Of a stretch of DNA of 64,000 nt, positions 7,281-17,682 are shown one piece after another (the first letter of the stretch is position 1; each line of letters opens with the position of its first letter). Where the stretch lies: NCBI RefSeq assembly GCF_946481145.1, contig NZ_CAMLMJ010000011.1:1-64000 (forward strand), read 5' to 3'. The notes below the pieces were generated by a model. The model was not told the origin of the DNA. It saw nothing but the letters and a program-made list of their open reading frames with translations, and did no database searches. Position numbers and translations under genes: made by a program. This stretch comes from an uncultured Sediminibacterium sp. Its GTDB lineage: Bacteria; Bacteroidota; Bacteroidia; Chitinophagales; Chitinophagaceae.

Positions 7281-9740
7281 TCAATGTTGTATGATTTCAA
7301 AGTTTCGTATAGCATTGTTACCCATTTCATCGATAATAGTAATCCTGTGTTTGCCGGGAGATGGGTTGATGGATAATTGATGTATTTTATCTGTCGTCGA
7401 TACAAACTGTTCATCCAGGTGCCAATACAATTTCATCCCTGCGATTGAGTGGGTAGCTTTAAATATTACATTTCCTCTCTCTCCAGACATTTCAAGCGGT
7501 ATATAAATTTTGTTGCCTTCTTCCGGATAGATAAAATCCAATATTTTTTGTGTTTCGGGTTCACAACCTTTTACATAAGGTGGTAAAACCTGGTAAGAAG
7601 GATTTTGCACTTTGTAATAATATTCCATTGTTGGTGGAAGGGTAAACCAGGATTTATGTTGCATGAGTTGGGGTTCTTCACACTGTGTACTTACCCTGTA
7701 TTGCCCTGTTCTATCGAGGTGTATAATTCTGCAGTAGGAACAGGTATTTCCTGTAACCAGCCCGCCTTCACCAACCATAACAGTATCTTGTAATGAGCAA
7801 TCTTTACCTGCTTTGAACCCAGATTTTTTACAGACAGGTATATAATGAAATCCTCCGGCAGGATGTTGAAACCAATTTGATTTTGGAAGCAGTCTGAAAA
7901 TATCAAACATAAGAGGTGCTGCTGTTTGAATGCCTATAAGTCCTGGTCTGCCTTCGCCAGTGGTATTTCCCATCCAGATAACCACACAATATTTCGGGGT
8001 AAGTCCTATTGCCCATCCATCGCGAAACCCAAAACTGGTGCCTGTTTTCCAGGCTATCTTTTGTGCTGAGTTAAACTGACTCCATAAACCTTCTTCATTT
8101 GGGCGCATCACTTCCGTCATAGCATTAAACATCTGATACATGGAGGGATAATCAAATAATCTTTGGGTGCTATGCTGCCCACCAATTGGAAGATTCGATT
8201 TTTTTGCATCTATATAATTGGGCATGAACCAATCTTTACTATTCCATTGTTGTTTATTTTGCTGCTGGTGTTGGTACATTCTGGCCATGCTGCTATAAAC
8301 ACCCGCCAATTGAAATGGGGTGATTTCACAACCACCAAGAATAAGACTAAGTCCATAAAAATCTGCCGGTTGCCCTAGCGTTTGAAAACCTGCCTGTTTT
8401 AACAAGTCATAAAACCGTTGGTATTTATATTGCTGCAACATTTTAACCGCAGGAATATTGAGACTTCTGGCAAGTGCAAGCTGGGCAGGAACAGCACCAT
8501 CGAAACCAAGGTCAAAATTCTGAGGTGAGTATCCGCCAATCTGGGTGGGTATATCAGGAATCAGTTGTGTTGGCATGATATCACCTCCACTTAACATGGC
8601 TGCATAGAGTAAAGGTTTTAAGGTGCTGCCCGGACTTCTGGGCGACTGCAAAACATCTACATGACTTTCCAGTGCCGGATCAGATGGACGATAAATATTG
8701 CCCAGGTATGCCAATATATTTCCTGAATTATTTTCAACAACCATGGCGGCAATATTATTGATCTGATTGCCTTTTTGTTGGTCATGGTATTGGTTGGTCA
8801 GTTGTATCAGTTGAAGCTGTAATTTACTGTCGATCGTAGTTGAAATACCTGTGGGTAAGTCTTCCTGCACTTTTTCTAAAGAAGCATAATTTTTCCTGAA
8901 ATAATCCAGCAGGTGAGGAGTAAGCTGTGGTAAAGCTTTTGGTTTACCCGGAAGTGGCTCAAGTTTGGCAAGATCGGCAGTTGTCTGATCAATTGTTTTT
9001 GCTGCAACCAGCTTATCGAGTAATTGATTTCTTTTTTGCCATAATATCTCCCGGTTCTTGCCCGGGTGCACCAGTGATGGTGCATTTGGTAAAACAGCCA
9101 GTGCGGCCATTTCACCCCAACTTAATAACTGCGCGTCTCTACCGTAATATCGCCAGGCTGCAGCATCCAAACCAACTACATTACTGCCAAAAGGTGCATT
9201 GGATGCATACATGGCCATTATTGTTTTTTTACGATAACTGCATTCTAATCGTATGGCTAAAATGGTTTCCTGTAATTTATTCCAGATGCTTCTCCGGTTA
9301 TTTTTTTTATGTAAGCGGATTACTTGCATGGTGAGGGTACTTGCACCACTATGAACGCCGCCTTTTCCAATATTCTGACGGATGGCCCTTACCATTGCAA
9401 TTGGGTCTACACCCGGATGGTACATAAATCTTTTATCTTCCTGCACCATAATACATTGCCTGAATTTCTCCGGCACCGTTGGGTTATAAGGAAATCGCCA
9501 TTGCCCGTCTGAAGCGATTGCTGCGCTTAGTAAAACCCCATTTGCATCCGTTAATACAAAACTAGTGGGAGAAGTAAATAATTTTCCTGGCAAGGCTAAC
9601 AGAAACCAACCAAATAAGAGCAATACAATCCCTACACTTATCTTTTTTCTGAGCGACCATTTTTTTATTCGCTCTATCAATCGAAAGCTTAAATGTTGAA
9701 TTTTAGCCAGCATGTTTTTTACAAACGCAATCATTTTCAT
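7281..9740 (-). CDS. pbpC: Penicillin-binding protein 1C, bifunctional peptidoglycan synthase
   Basis: The 819-residue protein has one N-terminal membrane helix (about 36-50), a GT51 glycosyltransferase domain with EDKRF, the HPGVDPIAMVRAI motif and GASTLTMQ, and a transpeptidase domain with SxxK as STLK at Ser372, SLN in the next motif and KTGTS near 565, followed by a C-terminal PBP1C-specific domain. It polymerises and cross-links peptidoglycan strands on the outer face of the inner membrane. The chosen ATG at 9740 overlaps the stop of the alpha-2-macroglobulin gene in an ATGA arrangement, which suggests translational coupling; an ATG at 9755 would also be in frame. The pairing copies E. 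coli yfhM-pbpC. Confidence 0.93.
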   Translation of the reverse strand: MKMIAFVKNMLAKIQHLSFRLIERIKKWSLRKKISVGIVLLLFGWFLLALPGKLFTSPTSFVLTDANGVLLSAAIASDGQWRFPYNPTVPEKFRQCIMVQEDKRFMYHPGVDPIAMVRAIRQNIGKGGVHSGASTLTMQVIRLHKKNNRRSIWNKLQETILAIRLECSYRKKTIMAMYASNAPFGSNVVGLDAAAWRYYGRDAQLLSWGEMAALAVLPNAPSLVHPGKNREILWQKRNQLLDKLVAAKTIDQTTADLAKLEPLPGKPKALPQLTPHLLDYFRKNYASLEKVQEDLPTGISTTIDSKLQLQLIQLTNQYHDQQKGNQINNIAAMVVENNSGNILAYLGNIYRPSDPALESHVDVLQSPRSPGSTLKPLLYAAMLSGGDIMPTQLIPDIPTQIGGYSPQNFDLGFDGAVPAQLALARSLNIPAVKMLQQYKYQRFYDLLKQAGFQTLGQPADFYGLSLILGGCEITPFQLAGVYSSMARMYQHQQQNKQQWNSKDWFMPNYIDAKKSNLPIGGQHSTQRLFDYPSMYQMFNAMTEVMRPNEEGLWSQFNSAQKIAWKTGTSFGFRDGWAIGLTPKYCVVIWMGNTTGEGRPGLIGIQTAAPLMFDIFRLLPKSNWFQHPAGGFHYIPVCKKSGFKAGKDCSLQDTVMVGEGGLVTGNTCSYCRIIHLDRTGQYRVSTQCEEPQLMQHKSWFTLPPTMEYYYKVQNPSYQVLPPYVKGCEPETQKILDFIYPEEGNKIYIPLEMSGERGNVIFKATHSIAGMKLYWHLDEQFVSTTDKIHQLSINPSPGKHRITIIDEMGNNAIRNFEIIQH

Positions 9741-12700
9741 TCTATCGTAACCCATTTAGCACCTGTACCGCCACTTATTGTATGATCATACATCGCATCG
9801 CAATACACACCTGCCCAATAATACTTTCCAAGGTAGGCGGCATTAAGCTGTACATAAAATGTTTTGCTTTCTCCGGGCTTTAAACCAAAATAATGATAGA
9901 CCCTGTCGTCTCTGATGTCCATATAATCTGACTCTGAAGATTTGAATATACCTTCCTGATCAAATAAGCGGGTATTCAGTATTTCCCATCCTCCGGGGAA
10001 TAACTGCGATAAAGCCATTTGTGCATAATGACCTCTGTAACCCGGATTTTTGATCGTTACTTTCGCTACAAAATCAGTTCCTTGTTTCAATACCGTAGGA
10101 TCAATAGTTTCACCTGCTGTATTCATGTATTGAGCTGCAACCTGTAATATCGATGGGTTATTCACCGGTGCTGTTGTGGATGTACTAAAAGGTTGTCCGG
10201 TATTAATAATGCGCACATAAAGAACATTTTTCCCATTGTTGTTTATTTCAACGCCTGCTTTACCTGCTTTTCGGTTAAGGTTTAATTGTGATAGGGTGGA
10301 TGAAGAACGTATGGTACTACGTTGCTCATTATTTTTCACCGCCGCATCAATTTTTATATCTTTTGAAGCATTACTACCACTGTATTTTGCAATAGACAAT
10401 AAACTATAAGCAGTAGTTTGTGTACTGTACCAATTATCTTGAGATAAAGAAGCTGCAATTGATCTTACCAATTGATCTGCCATTGTTCTTCTATTCATTA
10501 ATGTAACGGTTTCGAGAACCATTGCCTGGTCTCTTAAACTACTGCCATAACTGGGCCCCCAATCAGTCCTGTTTTCGAAACTGGTTGGTAGTCCATTGAT
10601 CAGTTCAAGGGCTATTTTTGGTTGACCAATTAACTGATATGCCGCTGCGAGTCGCCATTTTGTTTCAGGGCGAATGAATTTGTATTCTTTCAATTTATTC
10701 ATTGCACCGAGTTCGGGCGACTTATTCAATGCCAGTAAGTATAAGCGGTAAGCTTGTGTAAGGTCTGAACCATAATAGGGTGCTTGTGTCATGTTCCAGG
10801 CATTGGCTTTTTTGCGCTGATAGCTATTCCATTGCTGCATTACAGATGTTGGAACCTGATACCCCATTGAACTGGCTTCAAGGAGAAAATGTCCGGCATA
10901 ATTGGTGCCCCATTCATCATCATTTCCTCCTGGCCAATAACCAAAGCCACCACTGGAAGTTTGGAAATGTTGTATTTTATTAATTCCAGCCTGGATGTTT
11001 TTGGCCATTTCTTTTTTACGCTGATCCGTGAGTTCCATCAATTGTGCCAGATACAATTGCGGAAAAACAGCGGATGTAGTTTGCTCAATACAACCATGTG
11101 GATACTGAATAAGGTAGTTTAAATGTTTTTGTAATTGTATGGATGGGATGGATGAAATTTCAAGTGTTGTATTACTGGATATTCCATCACCAATTGCATC
11201 AACAATAGATTTCCAACTGGCACCCGGTTGCAAAGTCATTTCCTGTGTCTGTGTAATAACCGGATTCGGGTTTCGGATATCTATTTCAATTTCCTGCGCA
11301 TCTTTTTCATTTCCTGATTGAGCTGTGAATTTTACTTTGCCGATTCCTGTTTTGTTTTTAACCCTTGCTGTAAATGTAGCCACCTGTTCGCCTGTGCCAG
11401 TGAAATTTAGTTCTTGCGTACCTGCAGCTTCAATAAAAGGATTGCTTTCAATTTGTACCCTTACTTTTTTTATTTGAGTACTGGTTGCGAATACGGTTAC
11501 CGGAATTTGAATTTCTTCTGATGGACCTAAAACCCTTGGCATTGTTGACAATAACATCAGGGGCTTTTTTACCTGGACTGATTTTTCAGCCATGCCAAAC
11601 CTGTTTTTATTACTGGCTATTACCATTACCCGTGCAGCGCCCATGTACGGAGGTAACTGAAACTGGTGGGTTGTAGATTTTCCATTGGTACTGAATGGCC
11701 CCATGAATTTAACCACGGGCTTAAAACGATTGGCCCTTCTTGTTTTTGAAGCAAGCTCGGCATCAGCATCACCACCAATGGTCAATATTCGTTGTAACTC
11801 ACCTCCCCATGCTCCAATTATGTAATCATAAACATCCCAGCTCTTAACGCCCAATGCTTCTTTGGCGAAAAATGACTGGTGAGGGTCAGGGGTTTTAAAA
11901 CGGGTAAGGTCAAGCAAACCTTCATCAACAATAGCGATCACATAATTCATAGCATTGCCATTTGCTTCAGCAACAGTGATGCTGCTTTGCTCTTCCGGCT
12001 TAAGTACATCTTTTACCCTAATTACGGGTTTTAATATGGTTGCCTTGTCTTCTACCATTATTGGAATTACTCCATACATACGTATCGGAAGATCGTTAAC
12101 CGTTTGTGCATGTGGTTGTAATAAACTAACATGCACATAAACATTTGGCGACATTTCTTCTGTGGCTACGAAACTGAAATTGGTTTTCCCTTTTTGTGCA
12201 TCTACCTGAAATGTCTTCAGTACTTTACTGCCGTTTTCAATACTTATGATGGCTTTGCCCGATTCACTGGTAGGGATCGCAATATTTACTTTTTGTCTAG
12301 TTTGATAACTTGTTTTATCCGAACTCAGAGAAAGCATGGTGATCGAGCTATTATCCATGCCTTCGGTATTAGGCATATCATCGTCTGTAACATGAAAAAC
12401 TTGTCCTGAAATATGACCACTTCTTTTATCCTTCACCAGTAACATAAAGCGGCCAAATTCACCTTCCTTAAAGAATAAGGGATAATTACCCTTGCCATTG
12501 TTTAACGTGATGGTTTTGGTATTAACGGGTTTATTGTAGCTGTCTTCTGAAAAGTTTTTAAGATCGCCGGAAGCATTATCCCACCACCAACGCCATTGTA
12601 GTTTATACAAACGCATTTCCATTTCGGTGTTTCCGTTCACTGGATTGCCATTATTATCAAGATCAACAACCTGAAAGGAATGGGTTTTGCCAGCAGGCAA

Positions 12701-15304
12701 TACACCTGAGTATTCATTACCCTTTGGTGCTTTCAATCCTGCATAACTGGAATAAGGGTGGTAGGGGATGGAGAAATTATCGATACTGAAATTACCTCCT
12801 GGTTCAAACACCCTCACCGTTAAATTGGCCGTTAATAATCCCGGTGCCGTTTCTTCCATATTAAAACTCGATTTCACGGAAGCTTGTCCTTCAGCGTTTA
12901 GTTTACCATCAAACAAAGTGGTTGATTGTGGCGAAAAGCTATTGGTAGGATCTTCAAAACTATATCCTGTAAATGCCGGGAACGGATTATTGTTTTTATA
13001 GAATTGTGCGTCCACTTTTGCTTTGAGTTGTTTGGCAGCGGCCCCAAATAACCATTTTGCTGATAAAGTTCCGGCAACAGGGTTGGCTTTACTCAGGTAC
13101 TTCATATTATCAAACTGAAGATCGAGTTTCATTCGATTGGGCATGATTGATTCGATTTTCAGTCGCTTACTGAATACGGCACCGCCCACTTTAACTTTGC
13201 AGTTCCACCCTCCGGTAGGGGCACTGGCATCAGTCATTAAACGGAATACATGAATACCTGTGTTTGTATAGGGGAGTATTGATTTTTTATAAAGCTGTCC
13301 TTGCGGTGTAAATAATTCCAGTTCTACTGGATGCCCTTCGGGTAAGGTTGCCAATTTATCGTAAATCATACAGGTCAGGAATAGACTATCCCCAGGCCGC
13401 CATACGCCTCTTTCACCAAAAATAAAACCCTTGATTCCTTTGGTTACTTCTACACCACCTACATCAAATTTCGATACCGGCAGATTGGTGCCATCATCGA
13501 TACGCAGATAAGTTTTTTCTTTATCCTTTTGTGCGATCAGTAAAAAAGGTTTTCTTTTTGCTTCAATGGTAACTGTTCCGTCACTGCCCGTTGTACCTTT
13601 ACCAACTACCTGTTGTTGATAATCGAGTAAGGTAATGTTGGCATTGGCAATAGAGGATACGTCTATCAGGTTATGCGCAGCGATAAAGAAACTGTTGTCT
13701 GCATTTCGTTTTGCGATAACACCCATGTTGGTGGCGATGACGTTTCTGCTTACAAATCTTTCACCGTTATAGTAAGCTTTGTTACATGGGTTTTGTCTTT
13801 CGTTCCAATCATATCCGTAAGGATAATATTCATCATATCGATACCAAAATTCTCTGTCATCGTCTACATCTTCATAATAATAGGAGTACTCATTGATAGC
13901 TGTTTTATTGTCTCCCGTTAATTTTTCCGGGCATGCGTAAATAGAGTAGGAGGGCCTGAATGCAATTTTTACCCGATAAATGGCACCAGGATCTGTTTTT
14001 ATGTATTGATCAAGATCAAGGAAAAAACGATTCTTTTTATGCAGATCAACAGAAGGATCCGTATCGAGTCTTAAAGTAGCTTCTGCAACAGGAGATCCAA
14101 CACGTCGGAGATCATCGCTTCCATTTAATTGATTATACTGAAGAAAAGAGGGAACATTTGTTTCATAAATTCGTATGATGGATATGTCTACCGCATTCAG
14201 GTTAGTCGCTTCAAATGGCATAATTACCTTCCCGCCGCTATTTGGTAAGAACACACCTTGTCCTTTCATTTGAACGGAGGGTAGACGGTTTTCATAAAAG
14301 AGATTTCCTGTTAGACTTTTCTGCAGTTTATCACCCCATTCATTTTGTATTCCTGCATTGATATAGATGGTGTGATTGCCTTCCATCTGTCCGCTGTTAT
14401 AGACTTTTATTTCATTGCGGGAAATGGTAAAACTTAATCCTTCGAGTTGGTTAATGCCAACCAGTCCTTCCAGTACCTGTACTGTTTTCAGCGGATCGCT
14501 GAATTGAATGAGGGCATATTGTTCATTACCCTGCACCACCCGCATGTTTATCACTTTAAAATCTCCTGCTGCAGGAATAGCAATGGTTTTATTCCCTTTA
14601 TAATCTGATTTTATCGGGTTACCGTTCCAGTTGAGCTGAAGCTTTCCTTCACTGTTTTTTCTTTTTATTCCATCAACCTGGAAATCATGTGTACGGGCAG
14701 CTTCATTATGTGTCCATTTTATTTTTGTGGTAGATGGGTTGTAGTCTGCCTCAATCATTTTCTCAACCGATTCAACAGATTCAAAATCGGAAGTGATGAG
14801 TCTGCCAGTATAACTCATACTGTCTTTGCCATAGCTGGTAAGTCCATAATCTTCTACCTGATAGGCAGGTTTAATGATTTGAATATTGAATTGAAATTTG
14901 CTGAATTGTTTGGGGAGATCAATCAGTTTATTGAGGTGAAAAGAAACAGTATATAACTGATCTGGTTCAAATGTTTTTTCCGGAGTGAATTGAATGGTAC
15001 GTTGATCTGTCCAGATAGCTGTACCATTCACGGCAGGTGAAAATTGAATAAGCTCCTCTTTCACTGGTTCATTGAGTGTATGTGCAACCACTACACCAGC
15101 AGCCAGTTTGATGGTGATGGTTGCTTTCTTTGATACTACCCCCGAAGTATAAGCTTCCACATACCTGCTGAATGCAGGATCAATTTTTACCAGTTTCTCC
15201 TTTTGTTTACAGGCATTAAAGACTATTGGGAGGCAAGCCAGTATTACAAATAACAGGTTCTTTCCGTTTCTGGCATGTGGGGCAGCAGTGGTAGGTTGAA
15301 GCAT
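9737..15304 (-). CDS. Bacterial alpha-2-macroglobulin lipoprotein with intact thioester motif
   Basis: At about 1855 residues this is a full-length bacterial alpha-2-macroglobulin: a lipobox signal (IVFNAC), tandem macroglobulin domains, a bait-region stretch, and a thioester domain with GCIEQTTS, Cys1405 and Gln1408 forming the reactive bond. Such proteins trap foreign proteases in the periplasm by covalent attachment, thought to guard the cell when the envelope is breached. Linkage to pbpC, which rebuilds peptidoglycan, fits this. The ATG at 15304 is preferred over one at 15334 because it leaves a normal lipoprotein signal. An acidic, Tyr-rich stretch (DVDDDREFWYRYDEYYPYG) near 490 is unusual. 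Confidence 0.93.
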   Translation of the reverse strand: MLQPTTAAPHARNGKNLLFVILACLPIVFNACKQKEKLVKIDPAFSRYVEAYTSGVVSKKATITIKLAAGVVVAHTLNEPVKEELIQFSPAVNGTAIWTDQRTIQFTPEKTFEPDQLYTVSFHLNKLIDLPKQFSKFQFNIQIIKPAYQVEDYGLTSYGKDSMSYTGRLITSDFESVESVEKMIEADYNPSTTKIKWTHNEAARTHDFQVDGIKRKNSEGKLQLNWNGNPIKSDYKGNKTIAIPAAGDFKVINMRVVQGNEQYALIQFSDPLKTVQVLEGLVGINQLEGLSFTISRNEIKVYNSGQMEGNHTIYINAGIQNEWGDKLQKSLTGNLFYENRLPSVQMKGQGVFLPNSGGKVIMPFEATNLNAVDISIIRIYETNVPSFLQYNQLNGSDDLRRVGSPVAEATLRLDTDPSVDLHKKNRFFLDLDQYIKTDPGAIYRVKIAFRPSYSIYACPEKLTGDNKTAINEYSYYYEDVDDDREFWYRYDEYYPYGYDWNERQNPCNKAYYNGERFVSRNVIATNMGVIAKRNADNSFFIAAHNLIDVSSIANANITLLDYQQQVVGKGTTGSDGTVTIEAKRKPFLLIAQKDKEKTYLRIDDGTNLPVSKFDVGGVEVTKGIKGFIFGERGVWRPGDSLFLTCMIYDKLATLPEGHPVELELFTPQGQLYKKSILPYTNTGIHVFRLMTDASAPTGGWNCKVKVGGAVFSKRLKIESIMPNRMKLDLQFDNMKYLSKANPVAGTLSAKWLFGAAAKQLKAKVDAQFYKNNNPFPAFTGYSFEDPTNSFSPQSTTLFDGKLNAEGQASVKSSFNMEETAPGLLTANLTVRVFEPGGNFSIDNFSIPYHPYSSYAGLKAPKGNEYSGVLPAGKTHSFQVVDLDNNGNPVNGNTEMEMRLYKLQWRWWWDNASGDLKNFSEDSYNKPVNTKTITLNNGKGNYPLFFKEGEFGRFMLLVKDKRSGHISGQVFHVTDDDMPNTEGMDNSSITMLSLSSDKTSYQTRQKVNIAIPTSESGKAIISIENGSKVLKTFQVDAQKGKTNFSFVATEEMSPNVYVHVSLLQPHAQTVNDLPIRMYGVIPIMVEDKATILKPVIRVKDVLKPEEQSSITVAEANGNAMNYVIAIVDEGLLDLTRFKTPDPHQSFFAKEALGVKSWDVYDYIIGAWGGELQRILTIGGDADAELASKTRRANRFKPVVKFMGPFSTNGKSTTHQFQLPPYMGAARVMVIASNKNRFGMAEKSVQVKKPLMLLSTMPRVLGPSEEIQIPVTVFATSTQIKKVRVQIESNPFIEAAGTQELNFTGTGEQVATFTARVKNKTGIGKVKFTAQSGNEKDAQEIEIDIRNPNPVITQTQEMTLQPGASWKSIVDAIGDGISSNTTLEISSIPSIQLQKHLNYLIQYPHGCIEQTTSAVFPQLYLAQLMELTDQRKKEMAKNIQAGINKIQHFQTSSGGFGYWPGGNDDEWGTNYAGHFLLEASSMGYQVPTSVMQQWNSYQRKKANAWNMTQAPYYGSDLTQAYRLYLLALNKSPELGAMNKLKEYKFIRPETKWRLAAAYQLIGQPKIALELINGLPTSFENRTDWGPSYGSSLRDQAMVLETVTLMNRRTMADQLVRSIAASLSQDNWYSTQTTAYSLLSIAKYSGSNASKDIKIDAAVKNNEQRSTIRSSSTLSQLNLNRKAGKAGVEINNNGKNVLYVRIINTGQPFSTSTTAPVNNPSILQVAAQYMNTAGETIDPTVLKQGTDFVAKVTIKNPGYRGHYAQMALSQLFPGGWEILNTRLFDQEGIFKSSESDYMDIRDDRVYHYFGLKPGESKTFYVQLNAAYLGKYYWAGVYCDAMYDHTISGGTGAKWVTIE

Positions 15305-15450
15305 GGTATACACGATTGTGCAATTGAGCAACAATCATGTATTTAAATTTATTAAAATTCATTTGAAATACTGCGTATACTTCTATTAGTTATACACATA
15401 ATAATCTGTTAATGTATTGAAGTGGTTACTTGAAATTCAGCTTAGGTTTA

Positions 15451-16569
15451 TCAGGCCCTTTTTCGGTAATTCCAAACTGCCCATCCATTTAATACTATGG
15501 CAAAGCCGGTAATGGTAAAAAACTGGGGTAATATATCTTTCATTGTACTGCCTTTCAGCACTACCATCCGCATTACTTCAATAAAATAACTTACCGGATT
15601 CAGACGTGTAATCCATTGTGCCCATTCTGGCATACTGCTGATACTGGTGTATAAACCACCCATCAGTACAAATATCATCATGATAAAAAAGGATACAAGC
15701 ATTGCCTGTTGTTGGGTATTTGAATAGGTAGAAACGAGGAGCCCAAGTCCAAGTACCGCCAACAGGTAAACTGCTGCAAATGCATAGATGGTCAGGAAAC
15801 TTCCTGCAGGCGTAATGCCATATATTACCCTGGCAATGACAAATCCGAGCGTCATCACTATCAAACCCAAAATCCAGAAGGGGATAAGTTTACCCAGTAT
15901 AAAATGATGTTTACGGATCGGTGTTACATTGATCTGCTCTATTGTGCCTATTTCTTTTTCCCTAACGATATTGATGGCGGTTAGGTTTGCACCTACCATG
16001 GTTAACAATAATACCAGGATACCCGGAACCATAAAGAACTTATAATTCATTTGTGGATTGAACCAGTTGGCATAAGTAATGGCAATTTGTGGTTGGGGCG
16101 AAATACCTGAAAATGGCTGAAGTTTTGTCCTGATTTCCTGGTTATAGTCCTGTATAATTGTTCTGATATAGGCAGCCCCTAAATTGCCCTTGGTACCATT
16201 AATGGCATTTACTGCGATAAAAGTGTTGCTATTGTTTTCCCGGATCAGCTTTTTTTCAAAAGCAACCGGGATTTCTAAGATCAAATCAGCTTTATCCAAT
16301 TCTACATCCTGTAATGATTGATTGTAACTATTATTAATGTCGACCAGTTTAAAGTAACCAGATGCGGTTATTTTTTGGATGAGTTGGGTGGAATAGGTAG
16401 AATGATCATGATCGGTTACGACCAGATTGATGTTTTTCATCTCATAATCTGCTGCCATTGGCAGGATAATGAGTTGAATAATTGGCATCATAAAGATGAT
16501 ACGCAATATAGATGGGTCGCGAAAAATCTGTCGGAACTCTTTTTGTAGTAAAAATCTTAATGTTCTCAT
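15451..16569 (-). CDS. ABC-2 type permease, YbhR-like
   Basis: The 372-residue membrane protein has an N-terminal helix after a cytoplasmic RQIFRDPSILR segment, a large periplasmic domain of about 150 residues, then five helices towards the C-terminus including the ABC-2 motif region INVTPIRKHHFILGKLIPFW. This is the MacB-unrelated, YhhJ/YbhR/YbhS layout of exporters that work with HlyD and TolC partners. It is the last gene of the seven-gene operon, overlapping the previous permease by four bases. It probably pairs with that permease as a heterodimer. Substrate unknown; in E. coli the comparable pump exports drugs and possibly cations. Confidence 0.88.
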   Translation of the reverse strand: MRTLRFLLQKEFRQIFRDPSILRIIFMMPIIQLIILPMAADYEMKNINLVVTDHDHSTYSTQLIQKITASGYFKLVDINNSYNQSLQDVELDKADLILEIPVAFEKKLIRENNSNTFIAVNAINGTKGNLGAAYIRTIIQDYNQEIRTKLQPFSGISPQPQIAITYANWFNPQMNYKFFMVPGILVLLLTMVGANLTAINIVREKEIGTIEQINVTPIRKHHFILGKLIPFWILGLIVMTLGFVIARVIYGITPAGSFLTIYAFAAVYLLAVLGLGLLVSTYSNTQQQAMLVSFFIMMIFVLMGGLYTSISSMPEWAQWITRLNPVSYFIEVMRMVVLKGSTMKDILPQFFTITGFAIVLNGWAVWNYRKRA

Positions 16570-17672
16570 GCCAGTCTGATTTTAAAGTTGCGAATAGCCA
16601 TGGCAAGGAAAAAAGTACACATGCCAGCTAATATCAAAGCCTCCTTCCAAATAGCGCTAAAGCCTACACCCTTGATCATTACTGATTTTACGATGATATA
16701 AAACCATTTTGCCGGTACGATATTCGAGATCACTTGTAATGGACGGGGCATATTTTCAATGGGGAACATAAAGCCGCTGAACATAACAGTTGGTAAAAAC
16801 ATACCCACCAATGAAACGAACATAGCTGTTTGTTGAGAGGCTGCGCGGGAAGAGATTAATAGTCCTAAAGAAAGAGATACCATGGTAAACAGGATACTCA
16901 TACCTATTAAAAGTAGCACACTGCCTCTTATAGGAACGTCCAATACATATACACTTAATAATAGAATACTGATGATGTTTACAATGGATAACAATAAGTA
17001 GGGTACCGCTTTAGCAAGCGTAATGCTGAATGGAACCAAGGGAGATACCAGCATGATTTCCATAGTGCCAGTTTCTTTTTCTTTTACGATGGTAATAGCT
17101 GTCATCATTGTACAAACCATCAATAATACCATCGCCATTACACCCGGCACAAAATTGTACGCCCCTTTTAACTGAGGATTGTACAGCATCCTGGTTTCGG
17201 TTTGTATCTGGTATTTAGACTGCTGTTGCGGGAAAATATTTCCCTGAAATTGTTGAATGATGGCACTGGCATAGTTTACCATTGTGTTGGCCAGGTTTGG
17301 GTCACTAGCATCTGCTATTAACTGTACCTGAGCCAGGTTGGTATGTCGGAGTTGCTCATCAAATCCGGGTGCAATTACCAGAGCCAGCTTAATAGATCCT
17401 TTATGAAAAGCTTCAGTTATCTGATCGTAGCGTTGCAGATTTTCCTTAAGCTCAAAATACCTGCTGGCATCCATTTCTTTAACCAGGGCATTGGAACTTA
17501 GGTCTTTGGAAAGATCTAGTACGGCAATGCCTTCATTTTTAACCTCATTGGTTAAGGCAAAACCAAATATGATGATCTGCACAATCGGCATACCCAATAA
17601 AATGAAAAGGGTACGTTTATCCCGAAGGATATGCAGGAATTCTTTTTTAACAAAACTCAGGAATTGCTTCAT
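16566..17672 (-). CDS. ABC-2 type permease, YbhS-like
   Basis: The product from the ATG at 17672 (368 residues) has the same plan as the next gene: KKEFLHILRDKRTLFIL, first helix, a periplasmic domain of about 150 residues, then KEKETGTMEIMLVSP and five helices. The upstream in-frame ATG at 17705 lies inside the preceding ATPase gene and lacks homologous-looking sequence; starting at 17672 leaves a 10-base gap after that gene. It forms with YbhR-like and the two ATPases a tripartite-pump inner-membrane unit. Confidence 0.88.
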   Translation of the reverse strand: MKQFLSFVKKEFLHILRDKRTLFILLGMPIVQIIIFGFALTNEVKNEGIAVLDLSKDLSSNALVKEMDASRYFELKENLQRYDQITEAFHKGSIKLALVIAPGFDEQLRHTNLAQVQLIADASDPNLANTMVNYASAIIQQFQGNIFPQQQSKYQIQTETRMLYNPQLKGAYNFVPGVMAMVLLMVCTMMTAITIVKEKETGTMEIMLVSPLVPFSITLAKAVPYLLLSIVNIISILLLSVYVLDVPIRGSVLLLIGMSILFTMVSLSLGLLISSRAASQQTAMFVSLVGMFLPTVMFSGFMFPIENMPRPLQVISNIVPAKWFYIIVKSVMIKGVGFSAIWKEALILAGMCTFFLAMAIRNFKIRLA

Positions 17673-17682
17673 AATGCACTGA

